In this document: piece by piece, positions 1 to 5,584 of the stretch
How positions within the stretch are numbered: the first letter of the stretch is position 1
How the letters are laid out: the number at the start of each line of letters is the position of its first letter
Origin: Mailhella sp.
GTDB taxonomy: Bacteria; Desulfobacterota; Desulfovibrionia; Desulfovibrionales; Desulfovibrionaceae
Assembly: GCA_017411945.1 (NCBI GenBank)
Contig: JAFQPD010000118.1
Span: 1-7,424 of the forward strand
Direction of reading: 5' to 3'
DNA length: 7,424 bases
Made by a program: the position numbers and the translations under genes
The notes under the pieces: generated by a model
What the model was told of the DNA's origin: nothing
The model's database searches: none
What the model saw: the letters and a program-made list of their open reading frames with translations, nothing else

Positions 1-119
1 AGCGCAAACTTCTGGAAAAGCAGAAGGAAGGCAAGAAGCGCATGAAGCGCATGGGCAACGTGGAACTGCCCCAGGAAGCCTTCCTCGCCGCCCTCAAGGT
101 TGGCGACGACGCCAAGTAA
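1..119 (+). CDS. lepA: Elongation factor 4 (LepA), C-terminal end only
   Basis: This is the 3' end of a gene that enters from the left; whole codons begin at base 3 and the TAA stop is at 117-119. The 38 visible residues hold the basic stretch KQKEGKKRMKRMGNVELPQE followed by AFLAALKVGDDAK. That closely matches the conserved C-terminal tail of LepA, which in E. coli also has KQKEGKKRMK...GNVE.PQEAFLAAL. LepA is a translational GTPase that acts on the ribosome. The C-terminal domain is specific to this family, so a short piece is enough to identify it. The GTPase domains lie outside the window. Confidence 0.93.
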   Translation, partial: RKLLEKQKEGKKRMKRMGNVELPQEAFLAALKVGDDAK

Positions 120-125
120 TGAAAC

Positions 126-162
126 AGGCCGCGGAGCTCATGCCCTGCGGCCTTTCCTTTTC
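126..162 (+). terminator. Intrinsic terminator after lepA
   Basis: A perfect 7-bp stem, AGGCCGC (126-132) with GCGGCCT (147-153), begins 6 nt after the lepA stop and runs straight into the T-rich tail TTTCCTTTTC (153-162). The T-run is broken by two C's, so some read-through into the acetyltransferase gene is possible. No promoter is obvious between here and 201. Confidence 0.7.
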
Positions 163-200
163 CCGAACGCGGGCGTACTGCCTGCCACGCCGGATCTGCC

Positions 201-797
201 ATGTCTGATATCATTATCCGTCCCGCCGAACTGCTCGATGTGCCCGCCATGCTGGGCATTTATGCCCCCTATGTGGAAGAGACAGCCGTGAGCTTCGAAT
301 ACGCCGTGCCTTCGGATGAAGAATTCCGTGCACGAGTCGAAAAAGTGCAGGGCTTCTACCCTTGGCTGGTCGCGGAACAGGAAGGACGTGTAGTGGGCTA
401 TGCCTATGCCTCGCGCTTCCACCCGCGTGCGGCCTACGACTGGAGCGTGGAAGTCTCCATCTACCTCGGCAGGAATGAACGCAGGAGCGGCATCGGCCGC
501 AGCCTGTACGAAATGCTGGAGAAATGCCTCCGCGCCCAGAGCGTGCTCTGCGCCTATTCCTGCATAGCCTGCGCCCCAACGCCCGACGAATACCTCGACC
601 ACTCCAGCATGCGCTTCCACGAGCGCATGGGCTACCGCCTCACGGGCACGTTCCCCAGCTGCGGCTACAAGTTCGGCCGCTGGTACGGCATGGTGTGGAT
701 GGAAAAGCGGCTCGTCCCTGCAGACGCACCGGAAAGCCTGAATCCCCCGCCTGTCGCTGCGTTCGCAAAGGTGAGCACGCAGATATTCCCGGAATGA
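201..797 (+). CDS. GNAT N-acetyltransferase, phosphinothricin/methionine-sulfoximine type
   Basis: A 198-aa cytoplasmic enzyme of the GNAT fold, expected to move an acetyl group from acetyl-CoA to an amine. The acetyl-CoA pyrophosphate loop is visible as RRSGIG (residues 94-99). The line-up with Bar/Pat enzymes is good: WSVEVSIYL (81-89) matches the strand carrying the catalytic Glu (here E84). RFHERMGY (138-145) matches the catalytic-His segment (here H140). CGYKFGRWYGMVWMEKRL (154-171) matches the C-terminal signature. Family members act on phosphinothricin, methionine sulfone or sulfoximine, or other small amines; the substrate here cannot be told. The domain ends near residue 171, and a Pro/Ala-rich tail of about 27 residues follows that relatives usually lack. 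The start is the only one giving the usual RPAELLDVPAM N-terminus, but the Shine-Dalgarno sequence is weak (GGAT). It may be served by read-through from lepA. Confidence 0.88.
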   Translation: MSDIIIRPAELLDVPAMLGIYAPYVEETAVSFEYAVPSDEEFRARVEKVQGFYPWLVAEQEGRVVGYAYASRFHPRAAYDWSVEVSIYLGRNERRSGIGRSLYEMLEKCLRAQSVLCAYSCIACAPTPDEYLDHSSMRFHERMGYRLTGTFPSCGYKFGRWYGMVWMEKRLVPADAPESLNPPPVAAFAKVSTQIFPE

Positions 798-805
798 CGC
801 CTCCG

Positions 806-850
806 GAAAAAAAGAAACGGCCCTGCAAACGCAAGGACGCTTTTCTTTTA
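806..850. terminator. Bidirectional terminator between convergent genes
   Basis: A hairpin with arms at 818-826 and 831-839 and an AAAC loop (827-830) lies between two convergent genes. Read on the minus strand, the core CCTTGC/GCAGGG pairs with one G-U and extends past one mismatch, then runs into TTCTTTTTTTCC (817-806). Read on the plus strand the core has one mismatch and is followed by TTTTCTTTT (841-849). It therefore fits as the end of the minus-strand lpt-tauE operon and, less strongly, of the acetyltransferase gene. Confidence 0.72.
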
Positions 851-880
851 AGGATGCCTGAATAGGCAGGAATTGAGAGG

Positions 881-1693
881 CTACATGAGTTCCCACAGGA
901 TCCTGCCGATCTGGCTCAAGGCGAAGAGCACGAGGAAAAGTCCCACGCCGCACTTCATGAGGGCCACGGGCATCTTCTTCCAATGGATGAGCCACGCGCC
1001 GAAGCGGGCCATGAGCATGCTGGGGAAAATGAGGCAGAGCGTTCCCGGAACATAAACATAGCCCAGCGACCATTCCGGCAGGCCCGGCACTCCCCAGCCG
1101 GACCAGATATAGCCTACGTTCGCCGTCACTGCGATGATGAGCCCTATGCCCGCGCCGGTGCACACGGCCTGCGTCCACGGCACGCCGCGCCAGCTCAGAT
1201 AGGTGACGTTAAGGAACGTTCCGGCCACGCCGCTCATGCTCGCCAGCATGCCGAAGAACGCCGAAATGCCCGCAAGGCCGCGCAGGTCTTCCTTCTCGCG
1301 TTCGAAACGCTTCATGGGGAAGGCCATCTGCCCGCACACGACCATGATTATGCCGTAGAACAGGAGCTTGAGGAAGGCCGTAGGGGCAAGGGGCGCAAGG
1401 AAGGCCCCAAGCACGCCGCCCACGAAGATGCCCGGGCACATGCGGCGCAGTATGTCGTCGCGCATGGAGCCGAGGCGGCGATGCGCCATGAAGCTGGCTA
1501 TGCAGGTGAACAGCACGGTGGAGGGCGAGGTGCCCACAGCCATGAGATGGGAAACGGCAGGATCCATGCCGAGGCGGAGCAGTATCTCGTCGAGGAGCGG
1601 GATGATGATGAAGGCCCCGCCCACGCCGAGCATGCCGCTCAAGAGCCCCACGAGGGAGCCTCCCAAAATGCAGAGCGCCAGCAGGGAAAGCAT
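881..1693 (-). CDS. TauE/SafE family membrane permease (putative anion exporter)
   Basis: A 270-aa inner-membrane protein with about eight hydrophobic segments. It shows the two-fold repeat of the TauE/SafE (DUF81) family: GLLSGMLGVGGAFIIIP (residues 16-32) heads the first half, and the weaker GMLASMSGVAGTFLN (148-162) heads the second. The charged loop KRFEREKEDLRG (128-139) links the halves. Length is typical for the family. Members are proposed to export sulfite, sulfoacetate or other organosulfur anions, but most are uncharacterised and the substrate here is unknown. The start is set by a strong Shine-Dalgarno, GGAAGGAGG, just upstream in the 15-nt gap after lptG, so it is the last gene of the lpt operon. 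It ends about 30 nt before the shared terminator. Confidence 0.88.
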   Translation of the reverse strand: MLSLLALCILGGSLVGLLSGMLGVGGAFIIIPLLDEILLRLGMDPAVSHLMAVGTSPSTVLFTCIASFMAHRRLGSMRDDILRRMCPGIFVGGVLGAFLAPLAPTAFLKLLFYGIIMVVCGQMAFPMKRFEREKEDLRGLAGISAFFGMLASMSGVAGTFLNVTYLSWRGVPWTQAVCTGAGIGLIIAVTANVGYIWSGWGVPGLPEWSLGYVYVPGTLCLIFPSMLMARFGAWLIHWKKMPVALMKCGVGLFLVLFALSQIGRILWELM

Positions 1694-1708
1694 GGGCCTC
1701 CTTCCTTG

Positions 1709-2779
1709 TCAGCGCCTCACGCTGACGAAGTACAGCCGCGAGAGAGCCACGGCCAGCAGCAGTACATCTGGGAACCATGCGGCCACGAGGGGGGGCAGGG
1801 TGCCCATCTGGCCCAGCGATTCGCCGAACATGGTCAGGGCGTAGAGTATGAACGTTCCCGCCATGCTTATGCCCACGGCGATGTAGATATTGGAATTCCA
1901 CGAGACTATGGCCGCGCCGAGCAGGGCCATGACCATGAGCGAGGAGGCATAGGCTATTTTCGCGTGCCACACAGTGCGCAGGCCCTCCACGTTGGAGCCG
2001 GCCGAACCGAGCTGGTCGATGGCATCGCCGAGCTGCCAGAGGGGAAGCTGCTGGAGGCTCACAGAGCTGGTGGCGAAAAAGAGCTCAGGGTCCTGCTGGA
2101 CGGGGATGTCCACCTTCTTCAGCTCTTCTCTCCTGAAGCTCTCCGGGTAGAAGCACACGGCGTCATAGGCAGTCCAGCTCTCATCCACGGCCTTCACGCG
2201 AGGGGCGCGGATGATGACGTCGACATCGGATGCGGTGCCCTCCTTCACGTGGAAGGCGGAAAAGCCCTTGCCATTGCCGTTCAGCTGCAGGGACTTGACA
2301 GATATGGTCCACCCCTGTTCGGTGAACCACACGTCCTCCAAGGTCTTCGCTCCCATGTCGCGCTTGCGCACCTGTTCCTGCCATATCTGCGTGGCGAGGC
2401 GGTCGCCCTGCACGCCTATGAACTGCGCGCAGGCGAACTGCATGGAGCCCCAGAAAGCGCCGCACATGACAAGAGTGAAGGCCACGCGGGAAAAGGATAT
2501 GCCGCCGGCCTGCAGGGCCGTGAGTTCGCGGCTGTGCCCCATGAGGCAGAGCACGACGACTGTGGCCAGCAGGAAGACGGCGGGCAGTATCTGCGCCACG
2601 ATGCCGGGGAGGCGGCAGGCGAAGTACTTCAGCACCAGGCCCATGCCGGCGTCGTTATCGATAAAAATGTCCACGCGCTCCACTATCTCGGTTAGCAGGT
2701 AGAGCCCAAGGCCGAGGCACATGGTGAGCAGGAGAAGGCGGGCATGCCGCTGGAAAATGTAGCGGGCAAGCAGGCTCAT
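1709..2779 (-). CDS. lptG: LPS export permease LptG (YjgP/YjgQ family)
   Basis: A 356-aa inner-membrane protein, close to the 360 aa of E. coli LptG. LptG pairs with LptF and the LptB ATPase to pull lipopolysaccharide out of the inner membrane and pass it to LptC and LptA. Layout: three N-terminal membrane segments (about 13-35, 58-80, 97-118), a periplasmic domain (about 120-268) expected to be the beta-jellyroll, and three C-terminal segments (about 272-293, 297-318, 330-350). Between segments 2 and 3 is the cytoplasmic HSRELTALQAGGIS (82-95), the family's conserved coupling region that contacts LptB. LPPLVAAWFPD (328-338) opens the last segment. It overlaps lptF by 4 nt (ATGA, 2776-2779) and has a strong AAGGAGG site seven nt upstream. 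The choice of LptG over LptF rests on gene order and the shorter periplasmic domain. Confidence 0.9.
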   Translation of the reverse strand: MSLLARYIFQRHARLLLLTMCLGLGLYLLTEIVERVDIFIDNDAGMGLVLKYFACRLPGIVAQILPAVFLLATVVVLCLMGHSRELTALQAGGISFSRVAFTLVMCGAFWGSMQFACAQFIGVQGDRLATQIWQEQVRKRDMGAKTLEDVWFTEQGWTISVKSLQLNGNGKGFSAFHVKEGTASDVDVIIRAPRVKAVDESWTAYDAVCFYPESFRREELKKVDIPVQQDPELFFATSSVSLQQLPLWQLGDAIDQLGSAGSNVEGLRTVWHAKIAYASSLMVMALLGAAIVSWNSNIYIAVGISMAGTFILYALTMFGESLGQMGTLPPLVAAWFPDVLLLAVALSRLYFVSVRR

Positions 2780-3948
2780 GCGGAGGCCTCCTTATTCTTT
2801 CTCCGGGCTTTCCAGCTGGCCCAGAGCTCCGTGAAGTGCGGCATCCTTTCCTGGTCGGCAAGGCGCATGCCGTAAAGGCCGAGCAGAAGGAACACGGCGT
2901 TAGGCACCCACAGGCCTATCTTCGGGTCAAGGTCTCCGCTCTCGCCAAGGCTGATGCCCAGCATGAGGAAGCTGTAATAGGAGAGGAAAAGAAGGAGGGC
3001 CAGAAGCACGCCGGTCTGCTGCTTGAGCCCCTGGAAGGACGTGGCTATGGGGATGACGAAGATGCACAGCACCATGCAGGCTATGGGGAAGACGAAACGC
3101 TTATGCCGCTCGACCTCTATCTTGCGGGCCAGGCGCGACTTGCCCTTGGCGAGCTTCTTCTGGTTCTTGCTGTCGTACAGGCGTTCCCAGGTATATTCCT
3201 TGGGCTTCACGGGGCCGAGGTCCACGCCCTTGAACAGGCTGTCGAGGGAGAAGCGCACGGCGTATTCCTTGAAGCCCATGACTGTCATGGCCCCGTCGTT
3301 CTCGGTGTAGCTGCGGCCGTCCCGCAGGAGGAAGACTATCTCGCCACTCTCGTAGTCGGCATCTATGGCTCCCTCGGGCGCAAGTATGGTCATGCGGTTC
3401 TTTTCCGAGCGGCGGTCTTCCACCATCACGTCGGCCATGGTGCCGTTCAGCGGATCGGCCTTGCGGGCGAACATCACCATGTTCGGGATGTCCTTGTTGA
3501 ACACGCCGGGCTGCACCACTATGCGTGCGCTGCTGCTGGCAATGGAAAGCACTTCCGTGCGGAAATTGCCCATGCCCCATGCCTGAAGATGCATGGATAT
3601 GAAAAAGCCGAAGCATGTGCAGAGCAGGGAGAAGAACAGCGGCGCGGGCAGCATCTGGCAAAGGCTGACGCCGCCGGCCTTGAGCGCAACGAGCTCGCGG
3701 TCCGTGCTCATGCGCAGGAAGGTGAGGAACACCGCCAGCATGCAGGCTATGGGGCAGATGATGAGCAGGAAGAAGGGGCTCAGGTAGCCGAAAAGCTTCA
3801 GCGTGTCGAACACGCTGAGCTCAAGGCCCATGAGCATCTCGCGCAGCTGGAGCGCGCGGCCCAGAAGGATGAAGAGCAGGAGCACCGAAGCCGAAAGCAG
3901 GAAAGTCTTCATGTGCTCTGCAAAAAGCCGCATCTGCAGGAGCTTCAT
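2776..3948 (-). CDS. lptF: LPS export permease LptF (YjgP/YjgQ family)
   Basis: A 390-aa inner-membrane partner of LptG in the LptB2FG lipopolysaccharide extractor. N-terminal membrane segments lie at about 14-34, 52-78 and 98-120. Between the second and third is STDRELVALKAGGVSL (81-96), the conserved coupling region. The periplasmic domain spans about 121-283. RHKRFVFPIACMVL (281-294) is the typical entry into segment 4, with further segments near 313-334 and 346-364. A basic cytoplasmic tail (RRKNKEASA) ends the protein. It is about 24 residues longer than E. coli LptF. The start overlaps the stop of the 64-aa gene upstream by 4 nt (ATGA, 3945-3948), with GGAG seven nt before the ATG, so translation is probably coupled both upstream and downstream. 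Confidence 0.9.
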   Translation of the reverse strand: MKLLQMRLFAEHMKTFLLSASVLLLFILLGRALQLREMLMGLELSVFDTLKLFGYLSPFFLLIICPIACMLAVFLTFLRMSTDRELVALKAGGVSLCQMLPAPLFFSLLCTCFGFFISMHLQAWGMGNFRTEVLSIASSSARIVVQPGVFNKDIPNMVMFARKADPLNGTMADVMVEDRRSEKNRMTILAPEGAIDADYESGEIVFLLRDGRSYTENDGAMTVMGFKEYAVRFSLDSLFKGVDLGPVKPKEYTWERLYDSKNQKKLAKGKSRLARKIEVERHKRFVFPIACMVLCIFVIPIATSFQGLKQQTGVLLALLLFLSYYSFLMLGISLGESGDLDPKIGLWVPNAVFLLLGLYGMRLADQERMPHFTELWASWKARRKNKEASA

Positions 3949-4139
3949 GCTACAGCTCCAGCGGATCCTGCCCGGAAAAGGCGTTCGAGGGCCTCCTGGT
4001 CGCGAGGCGAGAGGTTGAAGCGCAGGCTGGCGTCATCGAGGAGAGCGTCGAAAGAGATCTCGGGGCTGGCCTGACGGCGTTCGGACATATATTTGAGGGC
4101 GCGGCGCACCAGTTCTTCGCGGGGCATGACAGTTGCCAT
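3945..4139 (-). CDS. Unrecognised 64-aa protein, first gene of the lptF-lptG operon
   Basis: A small soluble protein beginning MATVMPREELVRRALKYM, with no signal peptide, membrane segment or Cys/His metal site. It is rich in Arg, Glu, Ala and Leu and looks like two or three short helices: residues 6-20, then SFDALLDDASLRF (28-40), then SPRDQEALERLFRAG (43-57). I do not recognise the family. The reading frame stays open up to an earlier ATG at 4193. The start at 4139 is preferred because GGAG lies eight nt upstream and the extra residues look like untranslated sequence; a further ATG at 4127 lacks a site. The ATGA overlap with lptF, and its place straight after the promoter region, suggest a role tied to LptFG expression or function, or simply a conserved leader cistron. 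That role is inference only. Confidence 0.72.
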   Translation of the reverse strand: MATVMPREELVRRALKYMSERRQASPEISFDALLDDASLRFNLSPRDQEALERLFRAGSAGAVA

Positions 4140-4211
4140 AGGGGGGACTCCGGCTCCGGTTTCGGCAGGCCGCCCATTCGGCCCGCTCCGCATCAGGAGC
4201 GGTCATACGAT

Positions 4212-4240
4212 ATATTATTTTAAGGAAATGGAGAAGCGAA
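4212..4240 (-). promoter_or_regulatory. Candidate promoter of the lpt operon
   Basis: On the minus strand an AT-rich patch, unusual in this window, gives a -10-like TAATAT (4212-4217). The best -35 at 17-nt spacing is TTCGCT (4235-4240), which is poor. The alternative -10 TAAAAT lies five bases upstream. It sits immediately after the terminator of the hydrolase gene and about 70 nt before the first operon gene. The position is convincing; the exact boxes are not. Confidence 0.35.
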
Positions 4241-4282
4241 AAATGCCGCCCTCCCCCGCTGGGCCGGGAAGAAGGCGGCATT
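4236..4282 (-). terminator. Intrinsic terminator of the hydrolase gene
   Basis: On the minus strand a perfect 9-bp stem, AATGCCGCC (4282-4274) with GGCGGCATT (4250-4242), encloses a G/C-rich loop that can itself pair. The 3' arm continues into TTTT (ATTTTTCGC). It begins 37 nt after the hydrolase stop codon and separates that gene from the lpt operon. Confidence 0.82.
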
Positions 4283-4319
4283 GTTTCTATGTGCCTGAAA
4301 CGATATGATCTGTTTCCAG

Positions 4320-5012
4320 TCAGTCCAGAGTCGCGCTGCTGTTGGGGGCCATGACGAAGGCGCGGCAGGCCGGGGCCTTTTCCTCCAGGGCCTGCACGAA
4401 GGCTTCCGCATCCTGAGCCAGAATGGGGAACGTGGCGTAGTGTATGGGCATGGCGGCCTTGGCCTTGAGCAGGGCCGCGGCTCTGGCGGCGAGGGGGCCG
4501 TCCATGGTGAACACGCCGCCGGCAGGAAGGAAGGCGAGGTCGATGTCGAAGCGTTCGGCGATGAGGGCCATGTCGCCGAAGAGGCCCGTGTCGCCGGCGT
4601 GGTAAACGGTGTGGCCGCCGGGCATCTCGATGACGAAGCCCACGGGCGAGCCGTGCTTGGCGGAATGGAAGGCCTGCGTGAACGTGAACTTCGCGCCGCA
4701 CACTTCCAGCGTGCCGTCGACATTGCCGCCTATGCCGTAGTTGGCCACGTTCTCGGCAAGGCCCTGTTCACGGAAGAAGTCCGCAAGGTCGGCTATGCAG
4801 ACCAGCTTTGCGCCGGTCTCGCGGGCTATGTCCATGGCCTGCCCGAGGTGGTCGCCATGGTCGTGGGTGACAGCGATGACATCCGGCCTGGGGATGGAAC
4901 GCCAGTCCGGAGCGAAGGGATTGCCTTCGAAGAAGGGATCGACGAGCACAGTGGCTCCGTTCTCGCGGAGCATGACGTTGGCATGGCCATACCAGATGAC
5001 TTCCAGAGACAT
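4320..5012 (-). CDS. Metal-dependent hydrolase, metallo-beta-lactamase fold (UPF0173 type)
   Basis: A 230-aa cytoplasmic protein, the usual length for the UPF0173 (YtkL-like) group. The metal-binding signature HxHxDH is intact as THDHGDHLG (H50, H52, D54, H55). H116 or H120 in FHSAKHG, D141 in AGDTGLFGD and H191 in PIHYATFP are the expected remaining ligands of a two-metal site. The opening MSLEVIWYGHANVML and VDPFF (24-28) are typical of the group. The reaction and substrate are unknown for most members. The reading frame is open back to 5120, but the start at 5012 is favoured because GGAG (5022-5019) lies six nt before it and the family begins there; an ATG at 5024 has no site. It is a single-gene unit with its own promoter and terminator. 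Confidence 0.88.
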   Translation of the reverse strand: MSLEVIWYGHANVMLRENGATVLVDPFFEGNPFAPDWRSIPRPDVIAVTHDHGDHLGQAMDIARETGAKLVCIADLADFFREQGLAENVANYGIGGNVDGTLEVCGAKFTFTQAFHSAKHGSPVGFVIEMPGGHTVYHAGDTGLFGDMALIAERFDIDLAFLPAGGVFTMDGPLAARAAALLKAKAAMPIHYATFPILAQDAEAFVQALEEKAPACRAFVMAPNSSATLD

Positions 5013-5045
5013 AGCTTTCTCCATGGCTGAGGTTTCGACTCTGGC

Positions 5046-5074
5046 ATTATGGAACAGCAGGGCTTCGCGGTCAA
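5046..5074 (-). promoter_or_regulatory. Sigma-70 type promoter of the hydrolase gene
   Basis: On the minus strand TTGACC (5074-5069) is followed after exactly 17 nt by CATAAT (5051-5046). Each box has five of six consensus bases. Transcription would start near 5039, giving a leader of about 27 nt that carries the GGAG site. This also argues against the upstream starts in the same frame, which would lie before the transcript begins. Confidence 0.72.
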
Positions 5075-5075
5075 G

Positions 5076-5097
5076 GAGGCGTGGAAAAGCACGCCTC
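5076..5097. promoter_or_regulatory. Perfect palindrome next to the hydrolase promoter, possible operator
   Basis: GAGGCGTG (5076-5083) and CACGCCTC (5090-5097) form a perfect 8+8 bp inverted repeat with a 6-base spacer. Its inner edge is one base from the -35 box, placing the centre near -48 of the predicted start. Neither strand has a following T-tract, so it is not a terminator. The symmetry and position fit a dimeric regulator site, probably for activation, but no known site is recognised. Confidence 0.45.
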
Positions 5098-5282
5098 GCC
5101 CCTGCGCAGGGAATCCCCATCCTGTCCCGATTTTGCGCCTTTTATCACATGTTCATTGCTTGCGCGTAAGAAATCTGTTCGGAACTTTCACGAAGTTTTT
5201 GCCTGTTCACGAGAAATCCGCATCGAAACTTCCGAAAATGCGTTTTTCTGGCGATTTTTTATTCTTTGAATCCAATATGTTA
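5098..5282. other. AT-rich intergenic stretch, nothing identifiable
   Basis: This part of the 570-base gap is visibly richer in A/T than the neighbouring genes, with T-runs at 5195-5199, 5243-5247 and 5254-5260. A weak promoter-like pair on the minus strand (GCGTAA at 5164-5169 and TTTATC at 5141-5146, read in reverse) is much poorer than the one at 5046-5074. I see no convincing gene, RNA family or terminator here. Confidence 0.4.
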
Positions 5283-5345
5283 TGCGCAATCATGCTACGC
5301 GCATAAATCCGCATTGCGCAAACATGCGCGCCGCATGATTGAGCA
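5283..5345. repeat. 63-nt two-tier palindrome (REP-like or cruciform element)
   Basis: The outer arms TGCGCAATCATGC (5283-5295) and GCATGATTGAGCA (5333-5345) pair at 12 of 13 positions. After a symmetric 2-by-2 internal loop, the inner arms CGCGCAT (5298-5304) and ATGCGCG (5324-5330) pair perfectly over 7 bp. The 19-nt tip contains the self-complementary TTGCGCAA (5314-5321). No T-tract follows on either strand. It may be a repetitive palindromic element, a cruciform, or a hairpin in a non-coding RNA. Confidence 0.68.
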
Positions 5346-5350
5346 ATGCC

Positions 5351-5399
5351 CCAAAAGCCAAGAGCCAAGAACCAAAAGCCGGGAACCAGAAGCCAAAAG
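5351..5399. repeat. Tandem heptanucleotide array, seven copies
   Basis: Seven adjoining 7-nt units fill 49 bases without a gap: CCAAAAG, CCAAGAG, CCAAGAA, CCAAAAG, CCGGGAA, CCAGAAG, CCAAAAG. The consensus is CCAARAG; units 1, 4 and 7 are identical and unit 5 is the most diverged. Seven is not a multiple of three, so all three frames give a 7-residue period, and the array does not look like part of a gene. It starts 5 nt after the large palindrome. Confidence 0.85.
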
Positions 5400-5417
5400 C
5401 CTGTCCTGTTCCAGCCA

Positions 5418-5545
5418 CTGCTCCTGTCTCCAAAGGGAGGAGCAGCACGGCGTGCCCGGCGGCTGTTCGCGGGCAGGGCTTGCGGAAGCCGCCATCGCCT
5501 TTTGCCCGCAGCGGAAGGCTGGGCAGGCAGAAAATTTTCCCAGCC
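5418..5545. other. Three consecutive stem-loops in the intergenic gap
   Basis: Stem A: CTGCTCCT (5418-5425) with AGGAGCAG (5438-5445), 8 bp. Stem B: GCGGGCA (5469-5475) with TGCCCGC (5503-5509), 7 bp, enclosing a small hairpin GGCTT-GCGG-AAGCC (5477-5490). Stem C: GGCTGGG (5517-5523) with CCCAGCC (5539-5545), 7 bp, with AAAATTTT in the loop. None has a following T-tract on either strand. With the palindrome and heptamers they make 5283-5545 highly structured. They could belong to an unannotated small RNA or to the long leader of the downstream gene. G/C-rich sequence folds by chance, so functional grouping is tentative. Confidence 0.45.
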
Positions 5546-5550
5546 CCGCC

Positions 5551-5556
5551 TTGACA
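5551..5556 (+). promoter_or_regulatory. Isolated consensus -35 hexamer TTGACA
   Basis: A perfect TTGACA lies 28 nt before the ATG at 5585. The best -10 positions, 16 to 18 nt downstream, read CATTTT, ATTTTT or TTTTTC, all poor. If used, transcription would begin at or just after the ATG, giving a leaderless or truncated message. It could instead be chance, with the true promoter further upstream. Confidence 0.25.
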
Positions 5557-5584
5557 AAATCTCATCCGTCCCCATTTTTCTTTC

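Noticed and set aside
854..867. Hairpin TGCCT-GAAT-AGGCA between the permease stop and the shared terminator.
   Set aside because: Only 5 bp and no T-tract; the hairpin at 806-850 is the better terminator.
983..2695. A 570-codon open frame on the plus strand opposite the permease and lptG, and a similar 412-codon frame at 2836-4074 opposite lptF.
   Set aside because: Both are antisense to clear membrane-protein genes. Their products are rich in His, Glu, Ala and Gly with no domain, as expected from the mirror frame of high-GC genes with hydrophobic codons. No ribosome site supports them.
2782..2791. Perfect 10-bp palindrome GGAGGCCTCC covering the lptG ribosome site.
   Set aside because: It has no loop, so it cannot fold on itself as a useful hairpin; most likely a by-product of the GGAGG site.
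5277..5309. Two TGCGCATAA-like segments resembling the XerC arm of a dif recombination site (minus strand near 5277-5290, plus strand near 5298-5309).
   Set aside because: In neither case does a XerD-type arm (like TTATGTTAAAT) follow the 6-base centre, so this is not a supportable dif site.
5379..5445. GGGAACC...GCCACTG pieces that recall parts of a cobalamin riboswitch.
   Set aside because: The first piece lies inside the heptamer array, the order and other conserved boxes are missing, and the next gene shows no B12 link.
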